A stretch of 64,000 nucleotides of DNA from Clitopilus passeckerianus (taxonomy: Eukaryota; Basidiomycota; Agaricomycetes; Agaricales; Entolomataceae). The translations under genes and the position numbers were made by a program. The notes below the pieces were generated by a model, which worked only from the letters and a program-made list of their open reading frames with translations, ran no database searches and had not been told where the DNA came from. The stretch is from assembly GCA_944990035.1 (NCBI GenBank), contig CALYLX010000159.1:62001-126000 (forward strand). The letters are read 5' to 3'. How positions within the stretch are numbered: the first letter of the stretch is position 1; the number at the start of each line of letters is the position of its first letter. Shown one piece after another: positions 11,250 to 21,980 of this stretch.

Positions 11250-12862
11250 GTATTTCAACCGAAATCCGATGTTCCCACGATTGCTGGAGGCTGATGCGCT
11301 TTGCGTGTCAACGTTTCAACTTCAATCCAGAACGCCTTTCCTCTTCACGAACCTGACCTGTTCATCGTCCAAGTTTCTCCGAGAGACTCTACTCTATGGA
11401 CCACCACAGTGGATAATCATAGCTTTGGATCTCTTAAGAAGTGCGTCACTGGCTTGCTCAGAATTTGAAATATCTTGCCTTCACCATCACTTTCTGATTA
11501 CTTCGGCTGAATATTCACTCGTTGAAAGCAACGTTCATGAGCGTCCGTGAAGGCACTTCGACATCGATATGATATCCAAATTCAGGCGTTTGTTACAGAA
11601 TCGCAGAAGTTCTACTCCAATTACCCCTTTCTCCGACGACGTAGGATCTGCAACGTAACCTGATAATGATCTGCATCCATGATCAGAAGAGAAGACGCCT
11701 CATGTCCAGAGAGCGATAAACAAATGTGCTCTCACATGATATATGGGACTTCTCACAAACCGTTGAAACCGTCCTCCGAGTCGTCGCACATGCCCTCGTC
11801 GTTCCATGGGTGGTATGCAAAACTAGATCAAGACCTTCTCTCTTGGGCCGTTCCGAACTCTTGGCATAGGAATAGCATATTCCGGCAAGAAATCGCCTAG
11901 ATATGCGATTGACGATTTATATTAAGTGACAGTCGTCAGGACTAGCGACGAGATTGATAGAAGCTGGTTCTATGAGATGAGAATCCGGTTATAAGTCTGG
12001 GAGTCATCATTAACTGTGTTGGCCTCACCTCAGGACACTCTGCCCTCTTGATGCAGGCCAAGTTGCGCTCGGTTCTCTGGCTTCTATACGCTTCGTTGGT
12101 GCATTCCGCGCACATTATCGACGATAGTAACACAGCTGCTATTACCTACCATCTCTTGTACAACTATGGTCCTCAGAGTCGGGGCAGGCTTGAGGCCGAT
12201 GTGAATTCAACAAAGCTTTATAATGAGACAATGTGAGTTCTGGCCAACACTTTACCAGTGAAGCGCTCACATTCGAGCAAAAACCTTCTAGAAGCCGTAT
12301 CTCTTCCCTGCAACGTAGAAGTGCCATTCATTGACATGGCCCCTTTATAGATGGCGACTCAGGCTGGATTGGTGGGAGCTCGGGGTTTGAGATCCGATTT
12401 TACGGTACATCTCCCTCATTACCATGACATTGCCCCAGTTCACACTTGGACCCAAGGCTCTGGTATAACCCTCTATGGTCTCCGAAAAGGGCGGCACAAT
12501 GCAAGCTACGGACTCGATTCGCAACCTCCGGTCTTCAAAGATTTCGATGCCGGGTGGGACTCAATCAACGCAACGTATAACTATACGCTCTATGATGTTC
12601 AAGGGCTACCAAATGCTACTCATATTATTAATGTCACCAATCATAACTATAGAGGACCAAATTCTACAAGTTTCGGAGAGATGTGGTTTGATTATGCGGT
12701 AATCAATGGAGAGTCGTCAGGGTGCGTGCAATATGCCTCCAGATGGTTTGCAACTTATCAAATATGGTGCTTACAGCAAAGCCGCAGAGCTATTTTATAG
12801 TAGTAGTCGAGTTCTCATGATTGTGTTTGCTCTCGCTCTGCTTTTGTAGATATGAATAAAGA
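11250..12862 (+). repeat. Arm B of the inverted segmental duplication
   Basis: Plus-strand counterpart of 9085-7335. It includes the same leader sequence, the paralogous surface-protein gene and the same distal flank, ending near the GCTCTGCTT-TGTAGAT-TGAAT-like sequence at about 12834-12855, which matches 7374-7335 reversed. It lacks the 84-bp tandem duplication seen in arm A. Confidence 0.75.
12051..12800 (+). pseudogene. Secreted N-glycosylated surface protein, paralogue B (probably degenerate)
   Basis: ATG at 12051 starts MQAKLRSVLWLLYASLVHS, a signal peptide, then H-I-I-D-D-S-N-T and N-S-T-K-L-Y-N-E-T sites. After a GTGAGT donor at 12233 the coding sequence resumes with L-P-C-N-V-E-V-P-F-I-D (about 12303) and then G-S-G-I-T-L-Y-G-L, N-Y-T-L-Y-D-V-Q-G-L-P and GEMWFDYAVING (to about 12720). 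An in-frame TAG stands at about 12350, exactly where arm A has a GTAGTC donor-like hexamer. In B this reads ATAGAT, so a splice donor may have been lost. A conserved GTGCGT donor follows the last domain, but no transmembrane exon is seen downstream. Confidence 0.55.
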
Positions 12863-12989
12863 CCATATTTCCGATATACAGAGGGTCCACAACAGTTATT
12901 CTTTGAGCTTTACAAGATGTTTTTAACAATACACCCTGTTCGACGGTAAAACACCTACCAGGGGAGGCAGCAATCGATTTTGCCAGATC

Positions 12990-13800
12990 GAGGCGATACA
13001 GCCGGTATTTCAACCGCATTCTGACGGTCTCACGGTATACGCGTCAGCGTCAGCGTCAACTTTGCGCCAGAACCTCGTCCAGGACACCTTTCTTCTCTCA
13101 GCTTAACATACCATCCATCTTTGGTCACTGTGTAGCTTTCCTTCAATCTACTCTAGCAAATAACACCTACAATGTCAGGGTATACTTATTGCCAGGACTC
13201 TCCTGAATTGGCCATAGAATTTGCTATCTCTTTTCTTCGTCCATCACTTTCAAGTTTTGGCTGATTCGACCGAATTCTCACTCGTCGAAGCAATGTTCGA
13301 GTCTACCGTCTACAATTGGGGCATTTGTTACGGAATGCCGGAGGTTCTACTCCAATTTCCCCTTTCTCCGACGACGTAGGATCTGCAATGTAACTCGATA
13401 AGGATCGGCATTCATGATCATCAGGAAATCGCCTTGTTTTAAGAGAACGATGGACAGATGGGCTCTCACATGATATGTGGTACTTCTCACAAAATGTTGA
13501 GACTGTCCTCCAAGTCATCGCACATGCCTTCGCCGCCGCACAGGCGGTACACAAAATGGGTGCATGCCTTCTCTTTCGGGCCTTTCAGAACTCTTGGCAT
13601 AGCCTGGCAACTCATATTTCGTGACCGAAGTTGCACCCGAGGAATCACCTGGACGTATGAGCTATGATCTGCATCAATTGACATTCATCTGCCATAGCAC
13701 TCAGGGGCGGTGACAGGTTTGACAGAAACTGGCTTTGTTCTTTGCGATGAGGTCGCCAAGTCTCAAGCTGAGAGTTCTTTCACCACGATTTTCGCCAGTT
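12990..13800 (+). repeat. Partial third copy (C) of the duplicated segment
   Basis: The sequence starts with the same leader as arm B (a GGTATTTCAACCG-like match at 13000 versus 11258) and keeps the internal block with T-S-H-K-x-L-x-x-S-S-x-S-S-H-M-P-S when read in frame (13480-13560; compare 11750-11810 and reversed 8560-8500). It ends near 13790, short of the signal-peptide exon of the surface-protein gene, and runs directly into the second cysteine-rich gene. Confidence 0.65.
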
Positions 13801-13825
13801 TTAGTGTCTTCCTGTGAGAATAAAG

Positions 13826-14683
13826 ACGCGCTTGATGCTTCGTTCGTCGGCCTTCGACTCCGCCTTGGAGAAGCGAAATAATCTCGTAGAAAGAGGCTAC
13901 TACTGCGATCCTGGATGGTACATCTGCGGTGACGGTGAGGAACGCTTCAGTGGCGGACTTGCATTTACTGAACGAACGCAATAGGCGCTGGATGCTGCCG
14001 TGTTGGAACCTACTGCGGCATATGGGGAGGCAAACGAGGTTGTTGTCAGAATGGCAAAATCTGTACAGGTGTTGGCGGAAGCTACTGTACCAAGTCCGGA
14101 TACGCAAAGTGCTCCGGTGACAACTTCTGTTGTCGTAAGTTACCCATGCTTCATGTCGCAAATTCTTCTTCTGATATTCTACCTTAGCCTACGGATACTA
14201 CTGCTACCGCGATTCTGCGGGCAACCCTAAATGTTCTTCGGGAAGTGTGCATACGACCACACACTATACCACCCATAAGACGACGACGCATTATACCCCT
14301 GCTCCCAGCCCTACCACAAAACATACCACAACGACTAAGAAGACTACCACTGACAATGTTATTACGATACCATCTTACACCAATCCGTCTCTCAGCATTC
14401 CCACATGGACACTCACCACCAGCACGGATTCACCTGCTGGAGCCCTTACGCTGACTGCTACAACACCAACTTTGCCTACGAGGTCAGTCTGCTCTCTATA
14501 CATCTCTACACAGATGTTAAGACAACCAACAGTCTGACAACTACATCTTCGACCTTCACCTTTGATGCAAGCAGTCCATTCCCAAGCGTCAATGGGTCGA
14601 AGACTATATATGAGGCTGCATCTACGATTCCCGTGTTCTTTGGAATGATTATGGGAATTCTAGTAGCACTCGTTCCCTTCTAA
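13826..14683 (+). pseudogene. 5'-truncated cysteine-rich GPI-anchor-type protein
   Basis: Exons end or begin at 13934, 13985-14134, 14188-14482 and 14533-14683, with introns of 50, 53 and 50 bp in phases 1, 1 and 2. The protein has C-D-P-G-W-Y-I-C-G-D, G-C-C, T-Y-C-G, R-G-C-C, K-I-C, Y-C-T, K-C-S, F-C-C, Y-Y-C-Y, P-K-C in the same order as the gene at 9660-10513, then a His/Thr-rich linker (HTTTHYTTHKTTTHYT) and a hydrophobic tail (FFGMIMGILVALVPF). In the frame of exon 1 a TAG lies at about 13805. The first ATG after it (about 13834) gives no signal peptide, so the secretory leader is missing. The break coincides with the end of duplicated copy C. A distant upstream exon cannot be excluded. 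Confidence 0.65.
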
Positions 14684-14715
14684 ATCGTGTAGCGTGCTTT
14701 ATTTTATCCACCCCC

Positions 14716-15196
14716 GGCTTTTCGTAATCTATCTATTGCCTACGGACCGCCTGGCGAGTCGACTGTTGATCAACGATGTGTCCCATCTACGCACTATCAC
14801 GTACCATGGAGGTCGCGGCCTACACCTTCGGATGCTTTCCAGCCTAACAACGAACACCGATTCTGCGGCTCATGGAACATCTTCAATAATAGTCAATTAG
14901 GTTTAGGGATGATGCACAGTCGTTCATCAAATATTTATCGCTCTGTGTCAGTGGTCACTGGGATGATTCCAAGTGCGTCTCATTACCTTGTATATGCAAT
15001 GCGATGGTTGTCGCAAACATGTAGTCTCAAGTCCGACCACGGATCTGTCATGATGGACAATGGTTTGTCAGGGCTTGGTCGGAAGCTCACTAGAGCGATC
15101 TTCAATGTAAGAGGCTCTTTAGTGCGCTATTTCCAGTCACGCATGTTTATATTCCTGTATAATAGTAGCCTAGTCCCTCGGATGAATCATCCTTAA
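14716..15196 (+). CDS. Unrecognised open reading segment
   Basis: A single plus-strand frame is open from about 14716 to 15196. It contains Y-G-P-P-G-E-S-T-V-D-Q-R-C, W-R-S-R-P-T-P-S-D-A-F-Q-P-N-N and C-G-S-W-N-I-F-N-N-S. A good donor (AAT|GTAAGA) at 15108 suggests the coding part ends there and is spliced on. The composition looks protein-like, but I find no start codon before 14909 and no known motif. It could be an internal exon of an unrecognised gene or a decayed one. Confidence 0.3.
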
Positions 15197-15468
15197 GTAG
15201 CTTCGAGAAAAGGTTCGTACCATTGGAGAGCTAGCATCGAGTCAACGACGACCAAAAGCGAGTGCAAGAGAAGGCGTACGCGAACGCCCATATCGTTTTC
15301 AGTTCGAAGCACAGAACCATTGTTTAACAGCGTGGTCTTCTGGTTCTGGCCCGGGGCACTTCGACATTCCGTTGTAAGGCAGCTCGGTCGCGTGAAAGGC
15401 GCAATTGGGCTCTCTCGTGGCCGGAATTAAACAGGCCAGCAAGCAAGCCAGGTACATTCAGCCATTAA

Positions 15469-15783
15469 ATGACCCACTTGACAGAGGTATGCCCTGGCCG
15501 GTACGGTTTTCATTCGAGCTCAATACCTAGGCGAATCCCCTCTTTCGGCCCGTTGGCAGATGATCGTACCTTTGAACCAGGTGAAAGAGTTTGGACAGAG
15601 GATAAAGTCGCCGAGGTAATGCGTATATGCAGGAAACTCTGGTATTTGCCTCCACTCAATCGAAAACTTGATCCACAGCCTGAAATATCGCCAGAGATCT
15701 TAAGACGAGACAGAATGATGATGAGGGAACCAGACTCCATGAGAGAGCACAGCTTTCGGCTTGGCTGCGGCACAAATCAGTGA
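15469..15783 (+). CDS. Hypothetical 104-residue open frame
   Basis: The frame starts MTHLTEVCPGRYGFH and continues with S-F-G-P-L-A-D-D-R-T-F-E-P-G-E-R-V-W-T-E-D, then a charged segment. Charge distribution and lack of low complexity are compatible with a real exon, but an 87-codon frame overlaps on the other strand and there is no splice or paralogue support. Function unknown. Confidence 0.25.
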   Translation: MTHLTEVCPGRYGFHSSSIPRRIPSFGPLADDRTFEPGERVWTEDKVAEVMRICRKLWYLPPLNRKLDPQPEISPEILRRDRMMMREPDSMREHSFRLGCGTNQ

Positions 15784-16089
15784 CACCATGCTCGGCTTCT
15801 CCCGCAAGAGACTTCAGAATCTTTTCCAAATCTTTTCTGTCCAAGTTCGAGTCATAGCAGGCTATTGGCAGCCATAGAATTTTGACCATAAAGCACTTAT
15901 AATTCAGGCTCTCTCAACCCCAAGAGCACTTTTCAACTCCTCACCATCACGTTGCCCCTCATGGTTGTCTAAACGTGACGAACCCAACCCAAAAACGTAA
16001 GGACTCTCGAAGAACCCACTTTAACTTAACGCCTGAAAGAGCACAGTATCCCTCATTTCCACTGACATCACCCCGGATCAGATCAAGAC

Positions 16090-16386
16090 GCCGCCGCCAC
16101 GAAGTTCCCCATCTTCACAGAGATCACAAACCACCCAAACGTTGTCTTCCGAATCCAGAACGTGGTTTCGTTTTCTCTCCGCCCAGAGAATATCAAGCTT
16201 GAATATGGTTGGATACATGAGCCTCCGATTAACAACATTGACGCCAAAGTTTCCGTCGAGCATTTGCAAGACTCGAAGAACCCAATCCGTGCAGGATCGG
16301 ACTGGGCGGTGTGGATGGTCGGACCTAAGTGGACACTCGCGGGGCTTGGCTCCGGGTATTCAAGGTACTACGGAGTTGATGGGTAG
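16090..16386 (+). CDS. Hypothetical protein, C-terminal exon
   Basis: A frame open from about 16061 reads T-K-F-P-I-F-T-E-I-T-N-H-P-N-V-V-F-R, V-S-F-S-L-R-P-E-N-I-K-L-E-Y-G-W-I, D-A-K-V-S-V-E-H and D-W-A-V-W-M-V-G-P-K-W-T, ending at a TGA in 16384-16386. The alternation of hydrophobic and polar residues looks like a beta-sandwich. There is no ATG at the start of the open part. A GTAAGG donor at 16000 with an acceptor before 16050 suggests a spliced 5' exon near 15960-15999, but the phases do not resolve cleanly. Family not recognised. Confidence 0.4.
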   Translation, partial: AAATKFPIFTEITNHPNVVFRIQNVVSFSLRPENIKLEYGWIHEPPINNIDAKVSVEHLQDSKNPIRAGSDWAVWMVGPKWTLAGLGSGYSRYYGVDG

Positions 16387-16389
16387 CCC

Positions 16390-18672
16390 GGATGGAGGGC
16401 CGGAGATCAAGATGCGTGGATGAGCTGGGACTAGAACGCGTTCCATTGTGTTCTGACGCAAGGGTCGTGTGATGACACTCGATTCAAAGTCGAGGCGAGG
16501 ACCCATGTTCTGAACTCGGACTGGTTGATGATGATATCATCTCCCAAGTAGTTATGGGGTACAAGTAGGGGTCGATTACTCTAATAATCCTTGCTGAAGA
16601 CTGTTGCACCATGATACACTCGAAGACGCCTAGAGTAATGCGTGTATTTGTTACAATTTTATGCAGAATGGATCTATATACTTTCTCAGTTCTCGGGGGG
16701 ACCCATAATTCGACTTAAGGGAGTTGGATTGTCACCATGACCCACAGCTCGCAATATCGCCGGCGATCTAAAGCAGAGCGCCCAATGTAGGGAACAGAAA
16801 GAAGTGATGGAACTATAGGACATAGACACAAATCAGTTCATTCGGGGTTTCCCGCAGGCGCAGTAAATCGTCTCTCGTCCAAGCCAAAAACACGCTCGGG
16901 TTGTATTTGTGGCGACTTATGGCTATCGCTTTCTTCTGGACTGAATATTCGATGTGTGTGAATATATGGAAAGAAGCACGCCACAGGAACGCCCTACCGA
17001 CGTTGCCCGCTTCAGATGCGCCCAACATCATTCTTGCCTACAAAGGGACCCACTGTGACTCTCTGAAGGACTCATTCGGTTGACAGCACATATATATAAC
17101 GGCCGAAGGGAGACTCGAGGCCCCCCGCTGCGCTCCTCTCTCTCTTTACCTTGCTGTTCTTAGTCGGCCACTAGGACCTTTTCCATACACTCTTCTGCAA
17201 GGCAAAAAAATCGCTGCCTATTATTTTCAGGCTATCTTATCCAAGTATCTCATCAAGAAACGCGCTATCGTTCTCGTCACTGCCTGTGGTTCAATATCGG
17301 CACATGCTACGGGATATTCCAGCAAGTTCGAAATGAGTCAGGAGCGAGGACTCGAACCAGTGGGGTCTCAACATCGTCTACCTGGAGAGACTACTAGATT
17401 TTCGTCTCGAATGTGAGTTGTTTCCCCTCCATTTCTCCAACAGAGCAGCTTACACACTCTCTCAGCGCTCGGAGGGGTCAAGTATAACACCGAGAGGTCG
17501 ATTCAGTGCTGGAACGCTGTTTCTTGGGTTTCCTCGTAAAGGCCTGGGCCAGAATGCGTGCAAAAAAAAAAAATCAAACACAATGTCGAACATGCGTCGA
17601 TATTTTCTCATACTACCGCAGCCTCACTGGTGATGATGAGAAGAATCAGCATAAACGCAGGCAAGCATTTTATTTCGTCTCACTGGGGGTTGTTCTGTTC
17701 ACGGAACACCGGACACAGCATCGAATCCGGCGCGACCCTGCTCGAGGAGATTATTCAGCGAGGGCTCCTTGAAGAGAATGAATTAGATCAAAAGAACACA
17801 TGTATCGAATGTTTCGAATGAAATCCCCAACCAACTTCTATTAAACCCGCATTTTTTTAAAAGGGCCTTCTGCGAGTGCACGTTCGGATTAGGGTGATCG
17901 TAGAACCTGTTGGTTATTTCATTGATTGAATGAACCTTCTTCATCCCCCACCATCTCGTCATGTCGAGTTTTCGTCGTACTCGCCGCGCCTGGTTGGGTT
18001 TATCGAGGCGCTTGAGAGGCGTCTTTCGCTCTCTATAAATTTGTACGTGCCCCGTGTGAACGAGGCACCTCCAGATCGACGGCCATCGGGAGATTGATGG
18101 TTTGCTTTGCTAATGAGTACTTTTCGGGTTCCTTAGTGCTCGGATGGGAAGTCGATGTGGGGTAATAGGCAGTTAAACTTTGCTTCAGCCTTCCCCTTGC
18201 CACGTTTCCGATTAGTTTCACGGGGGTAGGGAAGGGGTACGCATCGTGGCCCTCGTGTTATTTCTGCTTATGACGAAATGACTTGGGGAATTAGTGGGAT
18301 AACTGGGAAAATCAGCCACAAGATCTGAGGGCGAGTATTGCTAGTATGAAGGGGTCCAGGGGTATTCTATCGTTCCACACTTCGCGGGAACGGACCGCAG
18401 AAGGCTGTATGACTTAATTAAAGACTTTCCTTTCCGAACTCCTGCTTTAATGTACGTCATTGTAGCCTCATCATGATCGACAAACAGACTTCGTAGTATC
18501 AGAAACCTTCGCCCGTTTCTGGAAAGTTTAAACAGAGCAGCCTAACTATTATTCTAAACATAATCAATGTACGAAGTACATAATGAGGTTTAAGGCGGCA
18601 TACGAGTCATAGTAGAACATAAGAAAGCTTTGAGGAGTAGAAAGCTATAGGTTTTCTCACTGGGAACGAGGA
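16390..18672. other. No supported gene
   Basis: Short frames only. A run of 12 adenines lies at 17562-17573. A frame near 16901-17083 is somewhat hydrophobic (AIAFFWTEYSMCVNIW) but has no flanking exons that I can support. Confidence 0.4.
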
Positions 18673-19215
18673 CTATTCTTTGCTGTTTTCGGTTGAAGGT
18701 CCTGAGGGCAACAGGAATAAACAATCCACTCGGCCGAGACTCGTAAAATATAGCTTACCAGCAATTGTAGGTTTTACGACCTCCTCCGTTGGACGAGCGG
18801 AGACTCCGATGTAGGTAGAATTCTTGAAGAATGTAAACTTCTGTGTACCGCCATTAAATCTGACGGCACGCATGCCGTTGAACATGTCTATGCGAATGGT
18901 GCCTACGGAGAGCCAATCATTTGAGCGAATGCAGGTGTATGGGGAAGATTAGAACGTACGCGCAAGGGGATTATCTGGTACAGCAGAAGGAGAGGCCTGA
19001 GAGGCAGCGACCTCGACGACGCTTTCCCCGACAGAGAGCTCTATACATGTGTTTAGATCAACCTCCTGGAGGTCGGTACACATCTTGATTGTGGGTTGAT
19101 TGTCAGCCCTAAGCTGAGTCTCAGCTGGAAAAGGGACGGTCGATGTATGAGGGGTAGAGCGAGTGGGTTTTGAATCCATATTTGAGGGATAAGTGGTGGT
19201 TCTAGATGAAAACAT
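18673..19215 (-). CDS. Lineage-specific GG-motif family protein, 142 residues
   Basis: Three exons, 19215-18960, 18902-18759 and 18701-18673, with two 57-bp introns (GTACGT..CGTAG and GTAAGC..CTCAG) and phases 1 and 1, total 143 codons including stop. The N-terminal 85 residues are Ser/Thr/Pro-rich and low in structure. Exon 2 (48 codons) carries M-F-N-G-M-R-A-V-R-F-N-G-G-T-Q-K-F-T-F, the short hydrophobic/glycine motif shared by the other members in this window. Exon 3 encodes a short tail ending ENSKE. Exon 2 is exactly 144 nt, as in the member at 28342-29249. Role unknown. Confidence 0.75.
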
Positions 19216-19780
19216 CGCGTAGCCCTCTTAATTTATAGTCTGAGATAATGGGGCCGACGGTCTACCACCGGCATTATTGAGAGCAATAGGATCGGATAAG
19301 AATGGCAGGAATAGCCGGTATAACATCCGCTATTAGCGTGCGGCCAATGTCGAGGCACGGGGGGATCCATCTCGCTCAGCCACAAAACATTTTTGCGCCA
19401 CGTTCTCAACAGATGGAGGGGGAAGTAATGGCCTCCCAGTGCTCCCGGGAGTAAGGTGCTCGAAACAAATGGCTGAAAGAGTCTGAGGTTTCATGCAGCC
19501 ACGGTAGATCCTCTCTTTCCAGTAGGCGCTCATTACAGGCGCTAGCTTGGCTAAGTTGACGAATCGTCGTCGCCCAGTTGCTCGTCTAGCGACGCCTTCT
19601 TCATCCTGCAGCCTTCACCCTTCGAGAACTTAGGTAAGGTGTATCCGATAAACTGCTCATGCGTATCATTGACCAACAATGCCTTCGCGTCGCGCCGGGC
19701 GGGGACGATGTTGCTTTACAGGTCGATTTATGACTTCCACGCGTTCAGCGGGTATTCGGCGCAATTCGGGATGTATCCAC
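19216..19780. other. Intergenic, nothing recognised
   Basis: It contains one 66-codon minus-strand frame (19533-19333) without motifs. It is probably upstream sequence of the minus-strand gene ending at 18673. Confidence 0.35.
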
Positions 19781-19789
19781 ACACCCAGT

Positions 19790-20888
19790 GCGATAGATGG
19801 GAACTCTGAGTTGATTATCGATGAGATTGAACCAAGTACTCCTAATGAGGGTAGAGATCCTCCGATATTAATATGGTTCCGAAAATACGGAATGCAGCTC
19901 ACCACGATGCTACGAGCCACGTTTTATGCGGCTCTGAGGCCCCAATGAGGGCAGGCAGATCTCCGTCTTGACTTGGAAGATCCATGGGGAATAGAGTAGT
20001 GTTAACAGGATTCCGCATGCGAAAATTCTCAAGTATTTGCCAAAAGGATTCAGAGTTGTCGATAAGCAGACTGCCGGACTCCAAGGCGAGTTTCGCCCAC
20101 ACAAGATCCAACAATTCGATCCCATCGATAAATCACACATGAGTGCCCATATTCGCAGAAGTAAAGAACTCGAGATCCAGAGAAAGCAGGTATATCAGAC
20201 GAAGTTGGCACATAAGAGTCAACATTGTTGCGGCAGGAGCTTGGAGCAAACTGTCAGTTTCGGGCAACGGCCCGTACATTGAAACTTTCTCCACTTCTAC
20301 GCGTTTTCCGTCAATGAAAAGGGCGTGTTCAAGCTCCAGGAGACTCAAAGAGGAGGCTTGAAATGGTGTAAAACATAGTTCCGGGCCACATGTTTTCCAG
20401 CATGAACAACCAAATATGATATATGAAGGAATGTGTACAACCCCCGCTGTCGCCATTTGGTGAAATGAGATAATATTGGGAAATGATGTTCTGTGATGAT
20501 TCAAGGTGAGAACATATTGCAAAGGAATAAGAATAGCGAAGCGAATTATATCTGCGTGGATATGGCTTTTCGTACAAGAGTAGGTATGAGGAGTAGTAGA
20601 GAGCACGTGATATAAGGAAGAAAAGACGGGTGGAGCTGGATAATATCGCTGTGTCGGGGAGGGAAGGGCTTTTTGTCTGAAGCTGGTGTAGCGTGCGTGG
20701 CAAGTCGAGTCGTATGGAGGGACCAGACAGCAGACTGCCAGTATTTCAGGCTTGTCAAGGCCCTTGCAACAATATCCGCAGTTCCTACCGGGCCTGGCGG
20801 TAGCAGGTGGCGTATTGAGCCTATATTCCATTATTTCCGCTGTCCTTACTTGAAGTACCTCTGAGAGTTTCAGGAACGACAAATGCAT
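19790..20888 (-). pseudogene. Unrecognised gene with an in-frame TGA
   Basis: One minus-strand frame runs from 20888 to 19899 and is interrupted only by a TGA at 20133-20135. Both sides look coding: before it E-L-E-H-A-L-F-I-D-G-K-R-V-E-V-E-K-V-S and after it F-I-D-G-I-E-L-L-D-L-V-W-A-K-L-A, continuing N-S-E-S-F-W-Q-I-L-E-N-F. A GTGAGC donor at about 19905 and an acceptor before GAGTACTTGG continue the frame to a TGA near 19755. The 5' part (20888-20400) is less protein-like and may be leader or intron. Either the TGA is a nonsense mutation or a short intron spans it. Family unknown. Confidence 0.4.
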
Positions 20889-20899
20889 TGCTTACAGCA

Positions 20900-21980
20900 G
20901 GGCTTGAACGCGCCACTGCAGAGGTTGGAAACCAGATGCTGAGGATGACCATCCTGGGAGGCATGTATGAACTGGGTGATATCGTTGTGTAGGGGTGAGG
21001 GTGGAAATGCGCAGGTCCTGCGCGAGCGACCGTCGCGATTTTGGGGAGGGTTCCGATGACGATGGTGATGATGATGTCCCGCAAGTACCAGAGGAACGAC
21101 GGTGTCCAGGTGATGAAGGAACAGCCGAGATGCCTTGAATAACAATCGGATGAGGTGGCTTGTAGGTTCCGCAGTAGAGTAAATGTCGTAATTTTGAACG
21201 CGTGAAGTGAGGAGTATTCTTCTTTGGCCGTCTACTTTCTGATCCCCTCAGTATCTTCTGCTTCACGCATGTCGCCCCCACTCCTGTTGAAGCCCAAAAC
21301 GGGCAGCCGAATCTTACAGCAACCTCGTTGATGGTGCTCGCTCCGCTAATCCTTCTCCCAATACAGCTATTCCCTGACAGCTTCCTGGTCGAAACCTCTC
21401 CCTTTTACAGGACGGAAAGATCCGGGGGGTGGTTTGTTGGACTTGACCATGACGGAGGTACGGGGTATGACGTGAACGAAATGAGAATCGCAGATGTCGG
21501 CGCAGGTGTAAGGTTCCGATACGGTGTCGGGGTCCGGTGATGAATCCATATCCTTGTGCTCGTGCACGGTCATGGATAGGCTCGGATGGGCTGGACAGCA
21601 CGAATCATCAGGAACTGGTCCATGCTCGACTGAAGTTGAAGTTTTGACGACGACGGCCATAACGAGCGGCATCTTCGTCAACATATGCCCAATCTCCTCT
21701 CCCGGGTCCTGCTTTCGCCATCTCGAAATTACCCTCCGATCCAAGCTCAGGTGGCTGCGTCCATTGACCTGAAGTTGAACCTGACAAAGTAGCTGAGGGT
21801 GCTGTGGATGTCCCTGTTATGGTCGCTGATGCTGGTGCTCGGAAAACCGCAGCAAAGGCCTCGCCACATCGCCGTTGCACATGTCGGAGACAGGGGCTAT
21901 ACCAGCCGGAAGCGGGAGGGGGAACCAGAATGGTGGTGACAGGAGGATGGTGTCCCGTCTCATGTCAAATCATCGCGCAC
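20900..21980. other. Compositionally odd stretch, no gene assigned
   Basis: Overlapping open frames exist on both strands (for example 21744-21367 and 21880-21608 minus), rich in His, Ser, Pro and Gly. Repetitive codon patterns rather than conserved domains explain the openness. I cannot choose a strand. Confidence 0.3.

Noticed and set aside
17336..17376. GGACTCGAACC at 17348-17358, resembling a reversed tRNA T-loop
   Set aside because: No matching T-stem, acceptor stem or D-arm on either strand; chance match to an 11-mer.
20400..20888. 5' half of the long minus-strand frame as coding
   Set aside because: Composition (His/Ser/Tyr-rich, scattered hydrophobics) is unlike the 3' half; kept within the pseudogene span but not interpreted.
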